64,000 nt of DNA from Erysipelotrichaceae bacterium (lineage in GTDB: Bacteria; Bacillota_I; Bacilli_A; RFN20; CAG-826). Location of the stretch: NCBI GenBank assembly GCA_015059105.1, contig SVBB01000007.1, forward strand, positions 1 to 64,000, given 5' to 3'. A program made the position numbers and the translations under genes. Below the pieces are notes generated by a model that saw only the letters and a program-made list of their open reading frames with translations, did no database searches and had not been told where the DNA came from. Of this stretch, positions 35,812 to 43,406 are shown piece by piece (within the stretch, counting starts at the first letter, position 1; the number at the start of each line of letters is the position of its first letter).

Positions 35812-36435
35812 TTACTTAACTCTCCAAAGAGATTTGATTAAGAAGAATAAATAAGCGATTTCTCTAATCACATAGAGAACGAGAATGATAATCGCGAACA
35901 CATTGACTACAGTCGCGTTTTCACCAATTGCTGGGATATAGCTGAGTAAGCTTAAGATAATTGATAATAAGAAGATAAGGATATAACCACGAATGATAAT
36001 CTTGGTTAATATTGGCATTCCTTTATCGTTTTCTTCAGCGAGTTGGTTAGTGCCTTTCACAAAGAAGATGACGACTAATGCTTCTGCGATTGAAGAGGCA
36101 ATGCTGAATCCATCAGCGACTTTCGCAAGTGTGGTTGGATCTTGTTGAGTACTAGCGATCAAAGTCAAAATGAAAACGACAAGAAGACATAATAAGGAAA
36201 GGATTAACGCCCACAAAGAGTTCGCATAACACTTATTTACATTTCTTAATAAAACAATCGCGATGATTTGAAGTATCGTACCCACAAAAGACATGACGAC
36301 GAAGTAATTTAGCCACTCCACATGTGCGACATCAGCAGCGTTGGTTAATACCGATGCAATAAATAGTAAAAATGTGCCGATGACGAAGATTACGATGTTT
36401 CGTTTAGCTTTTTCTCTACCTAAAGATACCTGCAT
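35812..36435 (-). CDS. Multi-pass membrane protein, unknown function
   Basis: A 207-residue protein with about six membrane helices and short loops, starting MQVSLGREKAKRNIVIFVIG. No conserved catalytic or ligand motif was recognised. It faces hydA tail-to-tail and stands alone. It could be a small sensor or channel-like protein; nothing in the sequence decides. Confidence 0.6.
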   Translation of the reverse strand: MQVSLGREKAKRNIVIFVIGTFLLFIASVLTNAADVAHVEWLNYFVVMSFVGTILQIIAIVLLRNVNKCYANSLWALILSLLCLLVVFILTLIASTQQDPTTLAKVADGFSIASSIAEALVVIFFVKGTNQLAEENDKGMPILTKIIIRGYILIFLLSIILSLLSYIPAIGENATVVNVFAIIILVLYVIREIAYLFFLIKSLWRVK

Positions 36436-36705
36436 AAAAAAATCCTCTTTTCTTAAATATCATAGCACGCGAACAAAAAATGTTAACAAAATGCAAATTC
36501 CCTAAAAACCCTAAGACCCTTTGGGTCTTTTATTTTCGTTTGTAAAAATTGCTGAAAATAAAATCCGAAAAAATCGTATTTCTCGGGTCTTTATATATAG
36601 GGGCCAAAGTTTAACTGCCCTTATTAATAACTATGGCCCCTACCCTATTTCGTATTCAAATAACAGTTAAAAGGAGGTGAAAAAAGACGACCTAAAAAAT
36701 AAAAG
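36436..36705. other. Non-coding stretch with two strong hairpins
   Basis: No gene is seen. A plus-strand terminator-like hairpin (AAGACCC at 36513-36519, GGGTCTT at 36523-36529, then TTATTTT) is followed by a perfect 9-bp inverted repeat (TAGGGGCCA at 36598-36606, TGGCCCCTA at 36634-36642). AAGGAGGTG occurs at 36670-36678 without a proper gene behind it. This lies just upstream of the next gene and could be its long regulated leader or leftover mobile-element sequence. Confidence 0.5.
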
Positions 36706-36753
36706 ATGAAAATGAACATCTCTAATAAATCATTAATTAAAAAAGGAGAATCT

Positions 36754-38097
36754 ATGAAAAAGAAAACAAAAATAGGAGCGGTGTTATGCTGCTCAACCGC
36801 GCTTGTGAGCATCCTTGGAGGATATCTCATCAGCAGAAACACAGGATTGTTTAATTTCAATAATCAACAATCTAAAAATAATGAAGTCATCAAAAACGAT
36901 GACCTCCAAACCACTGAAGAAGTGGAAAACATGTCCGTCAAATTGATGAATAAAACAGAAAATCAAGACGGTAGTATATCATACACTTATACCTATACAG
37001 TTATGCCAGGTAATTCCACTAGAAAAGATATCATTGGTGAATTATCATTCGTCGATGGGACAGAAGGGGTTGAAGAATTCCTCTCATTCAACATCGATCA
37101 AGATAATAAGAGATTTACAATCACTAAAAAGGCAGACTTTGCCCATCAAGCTAAATTAGTCTTAACATGTAACGCGAATACGAATGTGAAAGCCACTATT
37201 ACATTAGACTGTAAGCAATATTTTAAAGGTTATAACGATGTTAGTGAGAAGACTTATCAATCACTATTAACAAACACTAATTCCGTCTCGGTAAGCAGCA
37301 TTAGAAACGATGGTGCGAGGGAGATGAATGCGACTAACTTCTCAGAAGTATTCACTATTCCAACGAGAACAAATTGGAGAGTTGACCACATCAGCGCGAC
37401 AGTTACTGGCTATATCACTGGTGACGCCGCTGATCAAATGGTTGACAGCGGTCTCACTATCGGAGATGATTGGGCAATTAAACAAGTTGATCTCACTAAG
37501 AACTTCACTCTCATCAATCTCTATGATGCCGTTTATAGCGATACAGCCTTAATGCCTGGAACAAAAGCTTATGAATTCTCGCAACGTTCCTTATTCGGTG
37601 TTGCATATGATTTATCGCTTGTATATAACACTGCCGATGTTATCAAAACATTCACCGCTCACGTCATCGCAGTTGGTAATACCAGCAACCTAGACTTCGG
37701 CTTACCTACGAGAATAAATGTTGAGTCTAGTTCCGTAACATTTGAAGATGTGAAAACAACTTATCGCTTCGTCTATACCGATAGCAATAACCAAGTCACA
37801 TACATCAACACCCAAAGTGCAAATAATACAGGCTGGCTATCCACAGGATCACGCACATTTAATGGAGGCTATATCAACGTTGAAATCACACGTAAATTAG
37901 ATGGAGTTACTTTAGATGCGCCTGTGCTTCTTTATCCTCAAAATGATGGCAAAGGATACTTCACAGGAACAGATGAAGGAAATCAATATATCGTCTATAA
38001 CCCAGGTGGATATGAACTCGTGAGATGGTTAGATTCTAAGCAATGCTTAAACACTAACTTATATCGCATTAATTCTTACCAAGCTGGCTCGTATTAA
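36754..38097 (+). CDS. Predicted secreted/anchored surface protein, unknown
   Basis: A 447-residue protein with an N-terminal signal/anchor (KKKTKIGAVLCCSTALVSIL) and then a hydrophilic, Asn/Thr-rich exterior domain. Segment about residues 48-150 (VKLMNKTENQDGSISYTYTY, then VMPGNSTRKD) looks like an Ig-like or bacterial surface repeat; the rest is beta-rich. The second start, at 36754, follows AAAGGAGAATCT and gives a good signal. No cell-wall sorting motif is found at the C terminus. It is followed by two orphan genes. Confidence 0.6.
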   Translation: MKKKTKIGAVLCCSTALVSILGGYLISRNTGLFNFNNQQSKNNEVIKNDDLQTTEEVENMSVKLMNKTENQDGSISYTYTYTVMPGNSTRKDIIGELSFVDGTEGVEEFLSFNIDQDNKRFTITKKADFAHQAKLVLTCNANTNVKATITLDCKQYFKGYNDVSEKTYQSLLTNTNSVSVSSIRNDGAREMNATNFSEVFTIPTRTNWRVDHISATVTGYITGDAADQMVDSGLTIGDDWAIKQVDLTKNFTLINLYDAVYSDTALMPGTKAYEFSQRSLFGVAYDLSLVYNTADVIKTFTAHVIAVGNTSNLDFGLPTRINVESSSVTFEDVKTTYRFVYTDSNNQVTYINTQSANNTGWLSTGSRTFNGGYINVEITRKLDGVTLDAPVLLYPQNDGKGYFTGTDEGNQYIVYNPGGYELVRWLDSKQCLNTNLYRINSYQAGSY

Positions 38098-38109
38098 TAC
38101 TCCTCTTTA

Positions 38110-38153
38110 CGATGGTTTTGGATGTTTCCATCAATCAAAAAAAACATCCATCG
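38110..38153. repeat. Hairpin and repeated AACATCCAT motif
   Basis: GGATGTTT (38120-38127) pairs with AAACATCC (38142-38149), and the flanking CGATGG/CATCG can extend the stem. The right-hand arm AAAAAACATCCAT recurs at 38684-38696 just before the second orphan gene. It may be a terminator for the surface protein gene. Confidence 0.5.
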
Positions 38154-38176
38154 TTTGAGGTAGAAAGAGAGTTTTT

Positions 38177-38536
38177 ATGTCAAAGAAAAAAGGAAAAACA
38201 AAATTAAAATTAGGAAGATTTTATAATGTCCGTGATGGTAGTAAAAGCGGTCATCCTGGTCGTATTTATAATATTGATAGATTAAATGGTGAATACGACT
38301 CTACCGTTACTGAGACCACTTATAAAAAAGGTTTTATTCCTATTTCGCCTACCGATAAATACGTTAAGAAATCTTATATTAAACCTAGACCATTTCGTGG
38401 CACTAGGAATGATTATGGTGACAAAGAATACAAGGATATGAAACTTGATAATGACGCATTAAGAAAAGCCGAAAGAGTTAAAAATAAAAGTTTTGTATTT
38501 GGCCACCATTATAAAAAGAAACATAAGATTAAATAA
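38177..38536 (+). CDS. Small basic orphan protein
   Basis: A 119-residue, strongly basic hydrophilic protein (start KKKGKTKLKLGRFYNVRDG, end GHHYKKKHKIK) with no membrane helix or Cys. A ribosome site AGAAAGAGAG precedes the ATG. The charge suggests nucleic-acid binding; similar short basic proteins occur in mobile elements. I do not recognise the family. Confidence 0.55.
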   Translation: MSKKKGKTKLKLGRFYNVRDGSKSGHPGRIYNIDRLNGEYDSTVTETTYKKGFIPISPTDKYVKKSYIKPRPFRGTRNDYGDKEYKDMKLDNDALRKAERVKNKSFVFGHHYKKKHKIK

Positions 38537-38625
38537 AAAAATGGGCAATTAGCCCTCGCGATTTTATTCGCTAGTCGGTGAAGTGATAATTTCTTATCCT
38601 TCGGCATGACATGATTATTAAACAA

Positions 38626-38644
38626 CAAATTCTGTTAATTTGTC
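38626..38644. repeat. Small inverted repeat before second orphan gene
   Basis: ACAAATT and AATTTGT form perfect 7-bp arms around CTGTT. Function not evident. Confidence 0.4.
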
Positions 38645-38666
38645 AAGAAAAAGTGAGGTGATTATT

Positions 38667-38699
38667 ATGAAGATACCATCTCTAAAAAACATCCATTGA
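38667..38699 (+). CDS. Ten-codon leader-like ORF
   Basis: GTGAGGTGATTATT precedes an ATG that opens MKIPSLKNIH and then TGA. The next gene (38716) has no Shine-Dalgarno and starts 17 bases after this stop, so this mini ORF may serve for coupled translation or be the end of a broken gene. Confidence 0.3.
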   Translation: MKIPSLKNIH

Positions 38700-38715
38700 A
38701 TTAGAAAAATATAAT

Positions 38716-39096
38716 ATGCTTAAGTTTTACAAAACAAATGCTCTAAAAGGCAAAAAAGTACATACCGCCTTACAAATATCAGAAGATGGAAAAATGTGGT
38801 CATATATGGTTATTACTCATAATCCACAAAAGCACTTCCGATTTAAGTATGACCCTTATACAGGTGAGCCAAACCAACTATGTTCTTTTTTAGACACTAA
38901 TATAAAAAGATCTGATATTCGTACGCGATTACGAGAAGATAGATCAATTAAAATTAGCAATGATGACGAAACCGAAATAATTAAAATAATTAAAAAAGCC
39001 CTTTCGGGCAATGAACGAACCAGTCCTAAGACCAAGCGCATGAATAATAATTCACGTATTCGAACTGTTTTTATTAAAACAAATAAAAAGCATTAA
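38716..39096 (+). CDS. Orphan hydrophilic protein
   Basis: A 126-residue basic protein (KTNALKGKKVHTALQISEDG, then MWSYMVITHNPQKHFRFKYD) with a C-terminal basic tail. No known family was recognised. The KVHTALQIS/YMVITHNP part resembles segments of uncharacterised proteins of conjugative elements, which is a weak impression. It faces the Rnf accessory gene tail-to-tail. Confidence 0.5.
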   Translation: MLKFYKTNALKGKKVHTALQISEDGKMWSYMVITHNPQKHFRFKYDPYTGEPNQLCSFLDTNIKRSDIRTRLREDRSIKISNDDETEIIKIIKKALSGNERTSPKTKRMNNNSRIRTVFIKTNKKH

Positions 39097-39154
39097 ATCA
39101 ATAAAAAAGAAACAAATAAACAATATTTGTAAAAAATACATTAGTTATTGATTA

Positions 39155-39703
39155 CTAATAATGATATTTCTCTTTTTGCTTCTTGATAATATTCGTATGA
39201 ATAATCGCGGAAGCAACTATACCAACAAATACACCAGTGATAATCGCAGATAATCCAATAGCTGGTAAATATAAAACAACATATGATGTTCCTAGATACG
39301 CCATCGCGACCAATATTTGACCCACGACATGGGCGATTGCTCCAATAACCGAAACACCGATAATAGAAAACTTTCTAATTAATAAATAAAACAGTATCAT
39401 CACTATTAACGATAATGCTGCACCGGATAATGACATTAAAAAGCCAAACGACATAAATGTCCCGCGTACGAGTCCAACCACAAGGACACGAATTAAATTG
39501 ACCATAATCGCATCGATAATGCCAAGTTCATATAAAACAACCAATATCACAATATTTGCTAAACCGAGTTTAATTCCAGGAATACCAATGGAAGGAATAA
39601 ACGATTCTAATATAGCGATCACCACTGCTCCCGCTGTTAAAACACCTAATAAGGCAATCTTATGGATGTTAAACATATATGGCTTTTTCTTAGTTTCTTC
39701 CAT
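39155..39703 (-). CDS. Gx transporter family protein (Rnf-linked)
   Basis: A 182-residue, five-to-six-helix membrane protein: IALLGVLTAGAVVIAILESF, GIPGIKLGLANIVILVVLYE and VSVIGAIAHVVGQILVAMAY. It belongs to the Gx transporter family, often mis-named heptaprenyl diphosphate synthase component I. Such genes commonly follow a NusG-II protein and apbE beside rnf and are suggested to supply flavin or a precursor. Its start overlaps the stop of the NusG-II gene. Confidence 0.85.
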   Translation of the reverse strand: MEETKKKPYMFNIHKIALLGVLTAGAVVIAILESFIPSIGIPGIKLGLANIVILVVLYELGIIDAIMVNLIRVLVVGLVRGTFMSFGFLMSLSGAALSLIVMILFYLLIRKFSIIGVSVIGAIAHVVGQILVAMAYLGTSYVVLYLPAIGLSAIITGVFVGIVASAIIHTNIIKKQKEKYHY

Positions 39704-40080
39704 TAGCCAATCTCCACATCATAATTAGATTGCCCATCAATAACGATATAAACCGCGTTATAAGCGCAGATAATCGGATGGTTAGACTCTTTTACGTAGC
39801 CCATCTTTACACAGTCTTGATGTGGGCAATTCGATTCGATAATAGCGATTGCTCCATCCTTTGTATGAACATGGACTTCACCTTTAAGTCCTTTAATATA
39901 AAAATCTTTTTCTTCGTTACGAGATAAATCCACTTTCTCAACAACATTATTTTGAACGGATATGCTCGCAATTAAATTAGTGCGGTTCGCGTTCACATTG
40001 ACCACAACTAAAGATACCACTGCAATAACTAATAAAGAGAGGACGAGAATTATATCATTTCGTAGTTTCTTCTTATCCAT
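39703..40080 (-). CDS. NusG domain II membrane-anchored protein
   Basis: A 125-residue protein with one N-terminal helix (residues 8-28) and an outer NusG-II-type beta domain. The signature NCPHQDCVKMG and HPIICAYN are visible, giving conserved Cys residues. Its association with ApbE and Rnf in Firmicutes suggests a role in assembly or flavin delivery. It overlaps apbE by eight bases. Confidence 0.85.
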   Translation of the reverse strand: MDKKKLRNDIILVLSLLVIAVVSLVVVNVNANRTNLIASISVQNNVVEKVDLSRNEEKDFYIKGLKGEVHVHTKDGAIAIIESNCPHQDCVKMGYVKESNHPIICAYNAVYIVIDGQSNYDVEIG

Positions 40081-41017
40081 GGAAAAGATTTAGCCCCTCG
40101 TTGCAGTAAATAACTTTTTTATCCTTAATGACAACGGTCTTAACGTTTTGACTCTTCTCTATTTCTTTGATTTCATCCACACTATTCATCATCATCGATG
40201 TCGATAATGCATCCCCTAATGTTCCAGAAGAAGAGACGACGATAACCGCGTCGTTTTTATTTATCGCTGATCCATCAACAGGATTAATGATATGAGAATA
40301 AGTAATATCGCCAATCTTCACCCCTTGCACAGATTTGGATGAAGTCGAAATAAAACAGTCCTTCAGTTTGATAAATGTATTATCTAAATCTGAAATTTTG
40401 ACAGTAAAATAACCATCATTTGTATTCTTTTTTCCAAGCAAAATTGAAGAAAAGCCTGCATTTATCAAATATTTTTCAATATTGTGGTTTTTTAAATATT
40501 CTTGGATTTTATCTAAGGCATAACCTTTAACAATTCCGCCTAAATCGATTTCTGCTTCTCCGTTCTTATATAAAATATAGTCTGGTTCAAAGACTAAAGA
40601 AGACGCATTAATCTTCGTAAGTTCAGAGGCGATAACATCTTCTGATAGCACTTTATTATCCGCTAAAGAAGCTTTCCACGCTTTCGCTAAAGAGCCGCAT
40701 AATGGATTAAAATATATTGCTCCTTTTTCTTTAATATCAACGGAAGTTTTTAATAAATCATATAGTTGTTGTTCGACTTTGATAGGGTCGCTGCCTATCT
40801 TTCTAATCGTGATTCCTTCGCGGTCATAATAGTTATCGGAAACCTTATCGTAATATAACAAGATGTCTTTGATATCGGATAAGTTTTCTTTACTACCTTC
40901 ATATAGCTGTGATATCACTGTCGTGTCAAAACAAAAAACCTTGTCCTCAATAACATTATTGGTCGAACAAGATGTTAATAAACTGATTAAGATGAACGGT
41001 AAAAGTTTCTTGCTCAT
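40073..41017 (-). CDS. apbE: FAD:protein FMN transferase ApbE
   Basis: A 314-residue flavinyltransferase lipoprotein that attaches FMN by a phosphodiester to Thr in RnfG and RnfD. The signal peptide ends with a lipobox LLTSC near residue 16. The FAD/metal motifs are IDLGGIVKGYALDKI, NAGFSSILLG and SSKSVQGVKIGDITYSHIIN and the C-terminal ALSTSMMM. Its place after rnfB shows which substrate it serves. Confidence 0.95.
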   Translation of the reverse strand: MSKKLLPFILISLLTSCSTNNVIEDKVFCFDTTVISQLYEGSKENLSDIKDILLYYDKVSDNYYDREGITIRKIGSDPIKVEQQLYDLLKTSVDIKEKGAIYFNPLCGSLAKAWKASLADNKVLSEDVIASELTKINASSLVFEPDYILYKNGEAEIDLGGIVKGYALDKIQEYLKNHNIEKYLINAGFSSILLGKKNTNDGYFTVKISDLDNTFIKLKDCFISTSSKSVQGVKIGDITYSHIINPVDGSAINKNDAVIVVSSSGTLGDALSTSMMMNSVDEIKEIEKSQNVKTVVIKDKKVIYCNEGLNLFHG

Positions 41018-41018
41018 A

Positions 41019-41336
41019 TTATAGATGGGCTTTTATTTTACTACCGTCCTCGTTTGGATGTGAATCAAGATATTCTAAAATTGGTTTAAAGTTATTTTCT
41101 TCTTTACCTGGTTTGCATTTTCTTAAATTGGTTTCTTCCCCTTTAACGATAGCTTCTGCTAAGTCGTGACAACCAGCATAACCACAGGAACCGCAGTTAT
41201 AATTTGGAAGACGTTTTGCGACTTCTTCAATTCTTTCATCTTCTTTGACGTGAAGAACTTTCGCGGCAATCGCTAAACCAAGACCTAATACAAGTCCTAA
41301 TCCAAGTAAGATAAGTATTGCCCAAAGTATTTCCAT
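41019..41336 (-). CDS. rnfB: Truncated RnfB (membrane anchor plus first cluster only)
   Basis: A 105-residue RnfB. One membrane helix (about residues 4-26) is followed by [20 protein letters not shown] and a fourth Cys in LRKCKPG, the [4Fe-4S] ligand set of the RnfB anchor domain. Full-length RnfB proteins are about 250-300 residues, with a C-terminal double ferredoxin domain. Here the stop is followed two bases later by the apbE lead-in, so no room or out-of-frame continuation exists. The start at 41336 overlaps nothing important; an upstream in-frame start would overlap the next gene. Confidence 0.85.
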   Translation of the reverse strand: MEILWAILILLGLGLVLGLGLAIAAKVLHVKEDERIEEVAKRLPNYNCGSCGYAGCHDLAEAIVKGEETNLRKCKPGKEENNFKPILEYLDSHPNEDGSKIKAHL

Positions 41337-41338
41337 AT

Positions 41339-41530
41339 TTATTCTTCTCTCTTCTTTGCAAATTGACATTGTTCATTTGAACAAGCCGCGCATTTCTCTT
41401 CATCAGCTTTGATATCTTCACATCCCTTAGGAGCAGGAGTTCTTCGATATATCACAAAAGACACCATAAAGATTACTAATAGTCCTACAAGAATAGATAT
41501 CGCAAGAATGAGATAACCTGTTTGATCCAT
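41339..41530 (-). CDS. NqrM-like Cys-rich small membrane protein
   Basis: A 63-residue protein with one helix (residues 6-28: [20 protein letters not shown]) and a short cytoplasmic tail with four Cys in C-x9-C-x2-C-x4-C ([20 protein letters not shown]). It resembles NqrM, which supplies iron for the membrane cluster of Na+-NQR, and FeoB-associated Cys-rich proteins. It lies two bases from rnfA and three from rnfB, so it is surely part of the operon. The function is inferred from context. Confidence 0.65.
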   Translation of the reverse strand: MDQTGYLILAISILVGLLVIFMVSFVIYRRTPAPKGCEDIKADEEKCAACSNEQCQFAKKREE

Positions 41531-41531
41531 A

Positions 41532-42137
41532 CTACTTAATCACTCCTGAGAATAATCCTTGTAAACCCATCATCGCAATCGCCATAATCGCCGCGGTAAT
41601 TAAAGCAATTGGTAATCCTTTAAATGCTTTAGGAGTATTCGCGCTTTCAAGTCTCACTCTCACGCAGCTGAATGTGACGATGATGAGCAAGAAACCGATA
41701 GATGTTCCTAAACCATTCGCGATTGCTTCTAGGAAATTAAGTCCTTGGTCTGTATTACCTTGTGCCACACCAAGAACCGCACAGTTTGTAGTGATAAGTG
41801 GTAAATAGATGCCCAAAGATTTATATAAAGTTGGAGAATATTTCTTGATGAATAAACCGACGAGTTGTACTAAAGAAGCGATGACTAAGATGTAGGCCAC
41901 TGTATCTAAGAAAGGAATACCAGCAGGTACTAAGATAAAGTGATATAAAGGCCAACAAATGAGAGTTGCTAAAACGATGACAAAGACAACCGCGATGCCC
42001 ATTCCTAAAGAGGATTTCACCTTTTTAGAAACACCTAAGAATGGACAAATACCATAGAATCTAGAAAGAACGACATTATCAATAAGCATTGAAGAAACAA
42101 TCGCGAGGAGGAAAGATACAAATGTTTGCATAACCAT
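41532..42137 (-). CDS. rnfA: Rnf complex subunit RnfA
   Basis: A 201-residue six-helix subunit. It has the RnfA/NqrE signature DNVVLSRFYGICPFLGVSKK with the Cys expected to share the [2Fe-2S] cluster with RnfE, and LITTNCAVLGVA with the second Cys. The gene start overlaps the end of rnfE by one base. Confidence 0.96.
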   Translation of the reverse strand: MVMQTFVSFLLAIVSSMLIDNVVLSRFYGICPFLGVSKKVKSSLGMGIAVVFVIVLATLICWPLYHFILVPAGIPFLDTVAYILVIASLVQLVGLFIKKYSPTLYKSLGIYLPLITTNCAVLGVAQGNTDQGLNFLEAIANGLGTSIGFLLIIVTFSCVRVRLESANTPKAFKGLPIALITAAIMAIAMMGLQGLFSGVIK

Positions 42138-42886
42138 TATTTATTACCTCCATTATTCGCTGCTGCTTGGGCAGCTTTTAATTTCGCTTCTTGAGCTTTT
42201 CTAATCTTTTCTTGTTTATCTAAATTGAATTTTAATTCGGCTTTTCTATTTCTAATAAAGGCGATGACCGCTAAGATAAGAGCAAAGACGATAAAGGCAC
42301 CAACAGGAGTTTGGAATAATGAGATTTCATATCCCTTAGGAATAATCTGTAATTTCACTTCTGGAATAAATGTGAAGATCTTACCAAAAGTAAATGCTCC
42401 AGTACCTAAGAATTCTCTAAATATTGCCATTAACATAATCGCTAAAGTATAACCAATGCCCATACCTAAGGCATCGATAAAGGAATCGAAGACGTTATTT
42501 TTAGAAGCATAGGCTTCAGCTCTACCAAGAACGATACAGTTAACAACGATAAGAGAGATGAACACTCCTAATGTTGAATACAGTTCTGGAAGGAATGCAT
42601 TTGTAAACATCTTCACCATTGTCACAAATGTCGCGATGATGACGATATATGATGGGGTTCTAATCTCTTCAGGAATCAGTTTTCTAAGTAGAGAGACTAA
42701 AACGTTAGAACAAATCAAAACGATAGTAAATAGTAAGCCCATACCAATCGCGGCTTCTAAAGATTTCGTGGTCGCTAAAGCAGGACAAGTTCCTAAAATG
42801 GAGACAAATAAAGGATTCTCCACAAATAAACCCTTGAGGAAGTTTGCTTTCGTATAACCTTTTTCTCTTTTAATCTTATCAGTCAT
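42137..42886 (-). CDS. rnfE: Rnf complex subunit RnfE
   Basis: A 249-residue membrane subunit homologous to RnfA/NqrD. Signature segments: ENPLFVSILGTCPALATTKS with a cluster Cys, and ISLIVVNCIVLGRAEAYASK with the second. The C-terminal 30 residues are a Lys/Ala-rich cytoplasmic extension (KQEKIRKAQEAKLKAAQAAA). It follows rnfG with an eight-base overlap. Confidence 0.96.
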   Translation of the reverse strand: MTDKIKREKGYTKANFLKGLFVENPLFVSILGTCPALATTKSLEAAIGMGLLFTIVLICSNVLVSLLRKLIPEEIRTPSYIVIIATFVTMVKMFTNAFLPELYSTLGVFISLIVVNCIVLGRAEAYASKNNVFDSFIDALGMGIGYTLAIMLMAIFREFLGTGAFTFGKIFTFIPEVKLQIIPKGYEISLFQTPVGAFIVFALILAVIAFIRNRKAELKFNLDKQEKIRKAQEAKLKAAQAAANNGGNK

Positions 42887-43406
42887 ACATCAATTCTCCC
42901 GTCGCTTCACGTGCTTCATTGATCATATCTCTAACGAGTTTTGCACCATATGTCGCTCCACAAGAAACGTCTTCAATATCTCTATTTCCGTCGTTCACTG
43001 GAACGATATAATTCTCGACTAAAGTTGTCGCATAAGTTTGTTCATTTGTAACGATTGATAAACCTTTAAAAACTTGGCTATTACCATCAAAGCCAACCAT
43101 CAAAGAGATCTTTCCGTACATATTACTACCACTAGTTCTAAAGACTTGGCCAACTAATTTGTCACCACTTTTAACTTCGTAATAATACTGTACATATTTA
43201 TATGAATTAGAGAGTGTTTTTTCTTCACTAACCGCAACATTTTCACCAAAAATCTCGGTAATTCCTTGCTTAATTTTATTTTTCTCGTTTTGTACGATGC
43301 GGTCTTTTGTAAGCATATTTGTGAGGCCAATAATTCCTCCGGCAACTGCCGCAATGCAGCCTAACGTAATGGCGGTGATAATATAATGTTTCTTCTGACT
43401 ATCCAT
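42879..43406 (-). CDS. rnfG: Rnf complex subunit RnfG (FMN-binding)
   Basis: A 175-residue outward-facing flavoprotein with one N-terminal helix (residues 9-29) and an FMN-binding domain. The covalent FMN site is the Thr in EDVSCGATYGAKLV, where the usual motif is SGAT: here Ser is replaced by Cys. TAGGAGGTGTTTATA before ATG at 43406 defines the start; the GTG three codons upstream lies inside this site. Confidence 0.93.
   Translation of the reverse strand: MDSQKKHYIITAITLGCIAAVAGGIIGLTNMLTKDRIVQNEKNKIKQGITEIFGENVAVSEEKTLSNSYKYVQYYYEVKSGDKLVGQVFRTSGSNMYGKISLMVGFDGNSQVFKGLSIVTNEQTYATTLVENYIVPVNDGNRDIEDVSCGATYGAKLVRDMINEAREATGELMYD

Noticed and set aside
36598-36642. Similarity of this hairpin to the repeats at 38-88 as two ends of one element
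   Set aside because: Only about a dozen bases (TTTAACTTTGG-like) match, spacing and symmetry differ, and conserved operons lie between, so a common element is unlikely.
41019-41336. Short RnfB explained by a frameshift
   Set aside because: The next two bases lead into apbE, and no ferredoxin Cys pattern occurs in any frame between the stop and apbE.
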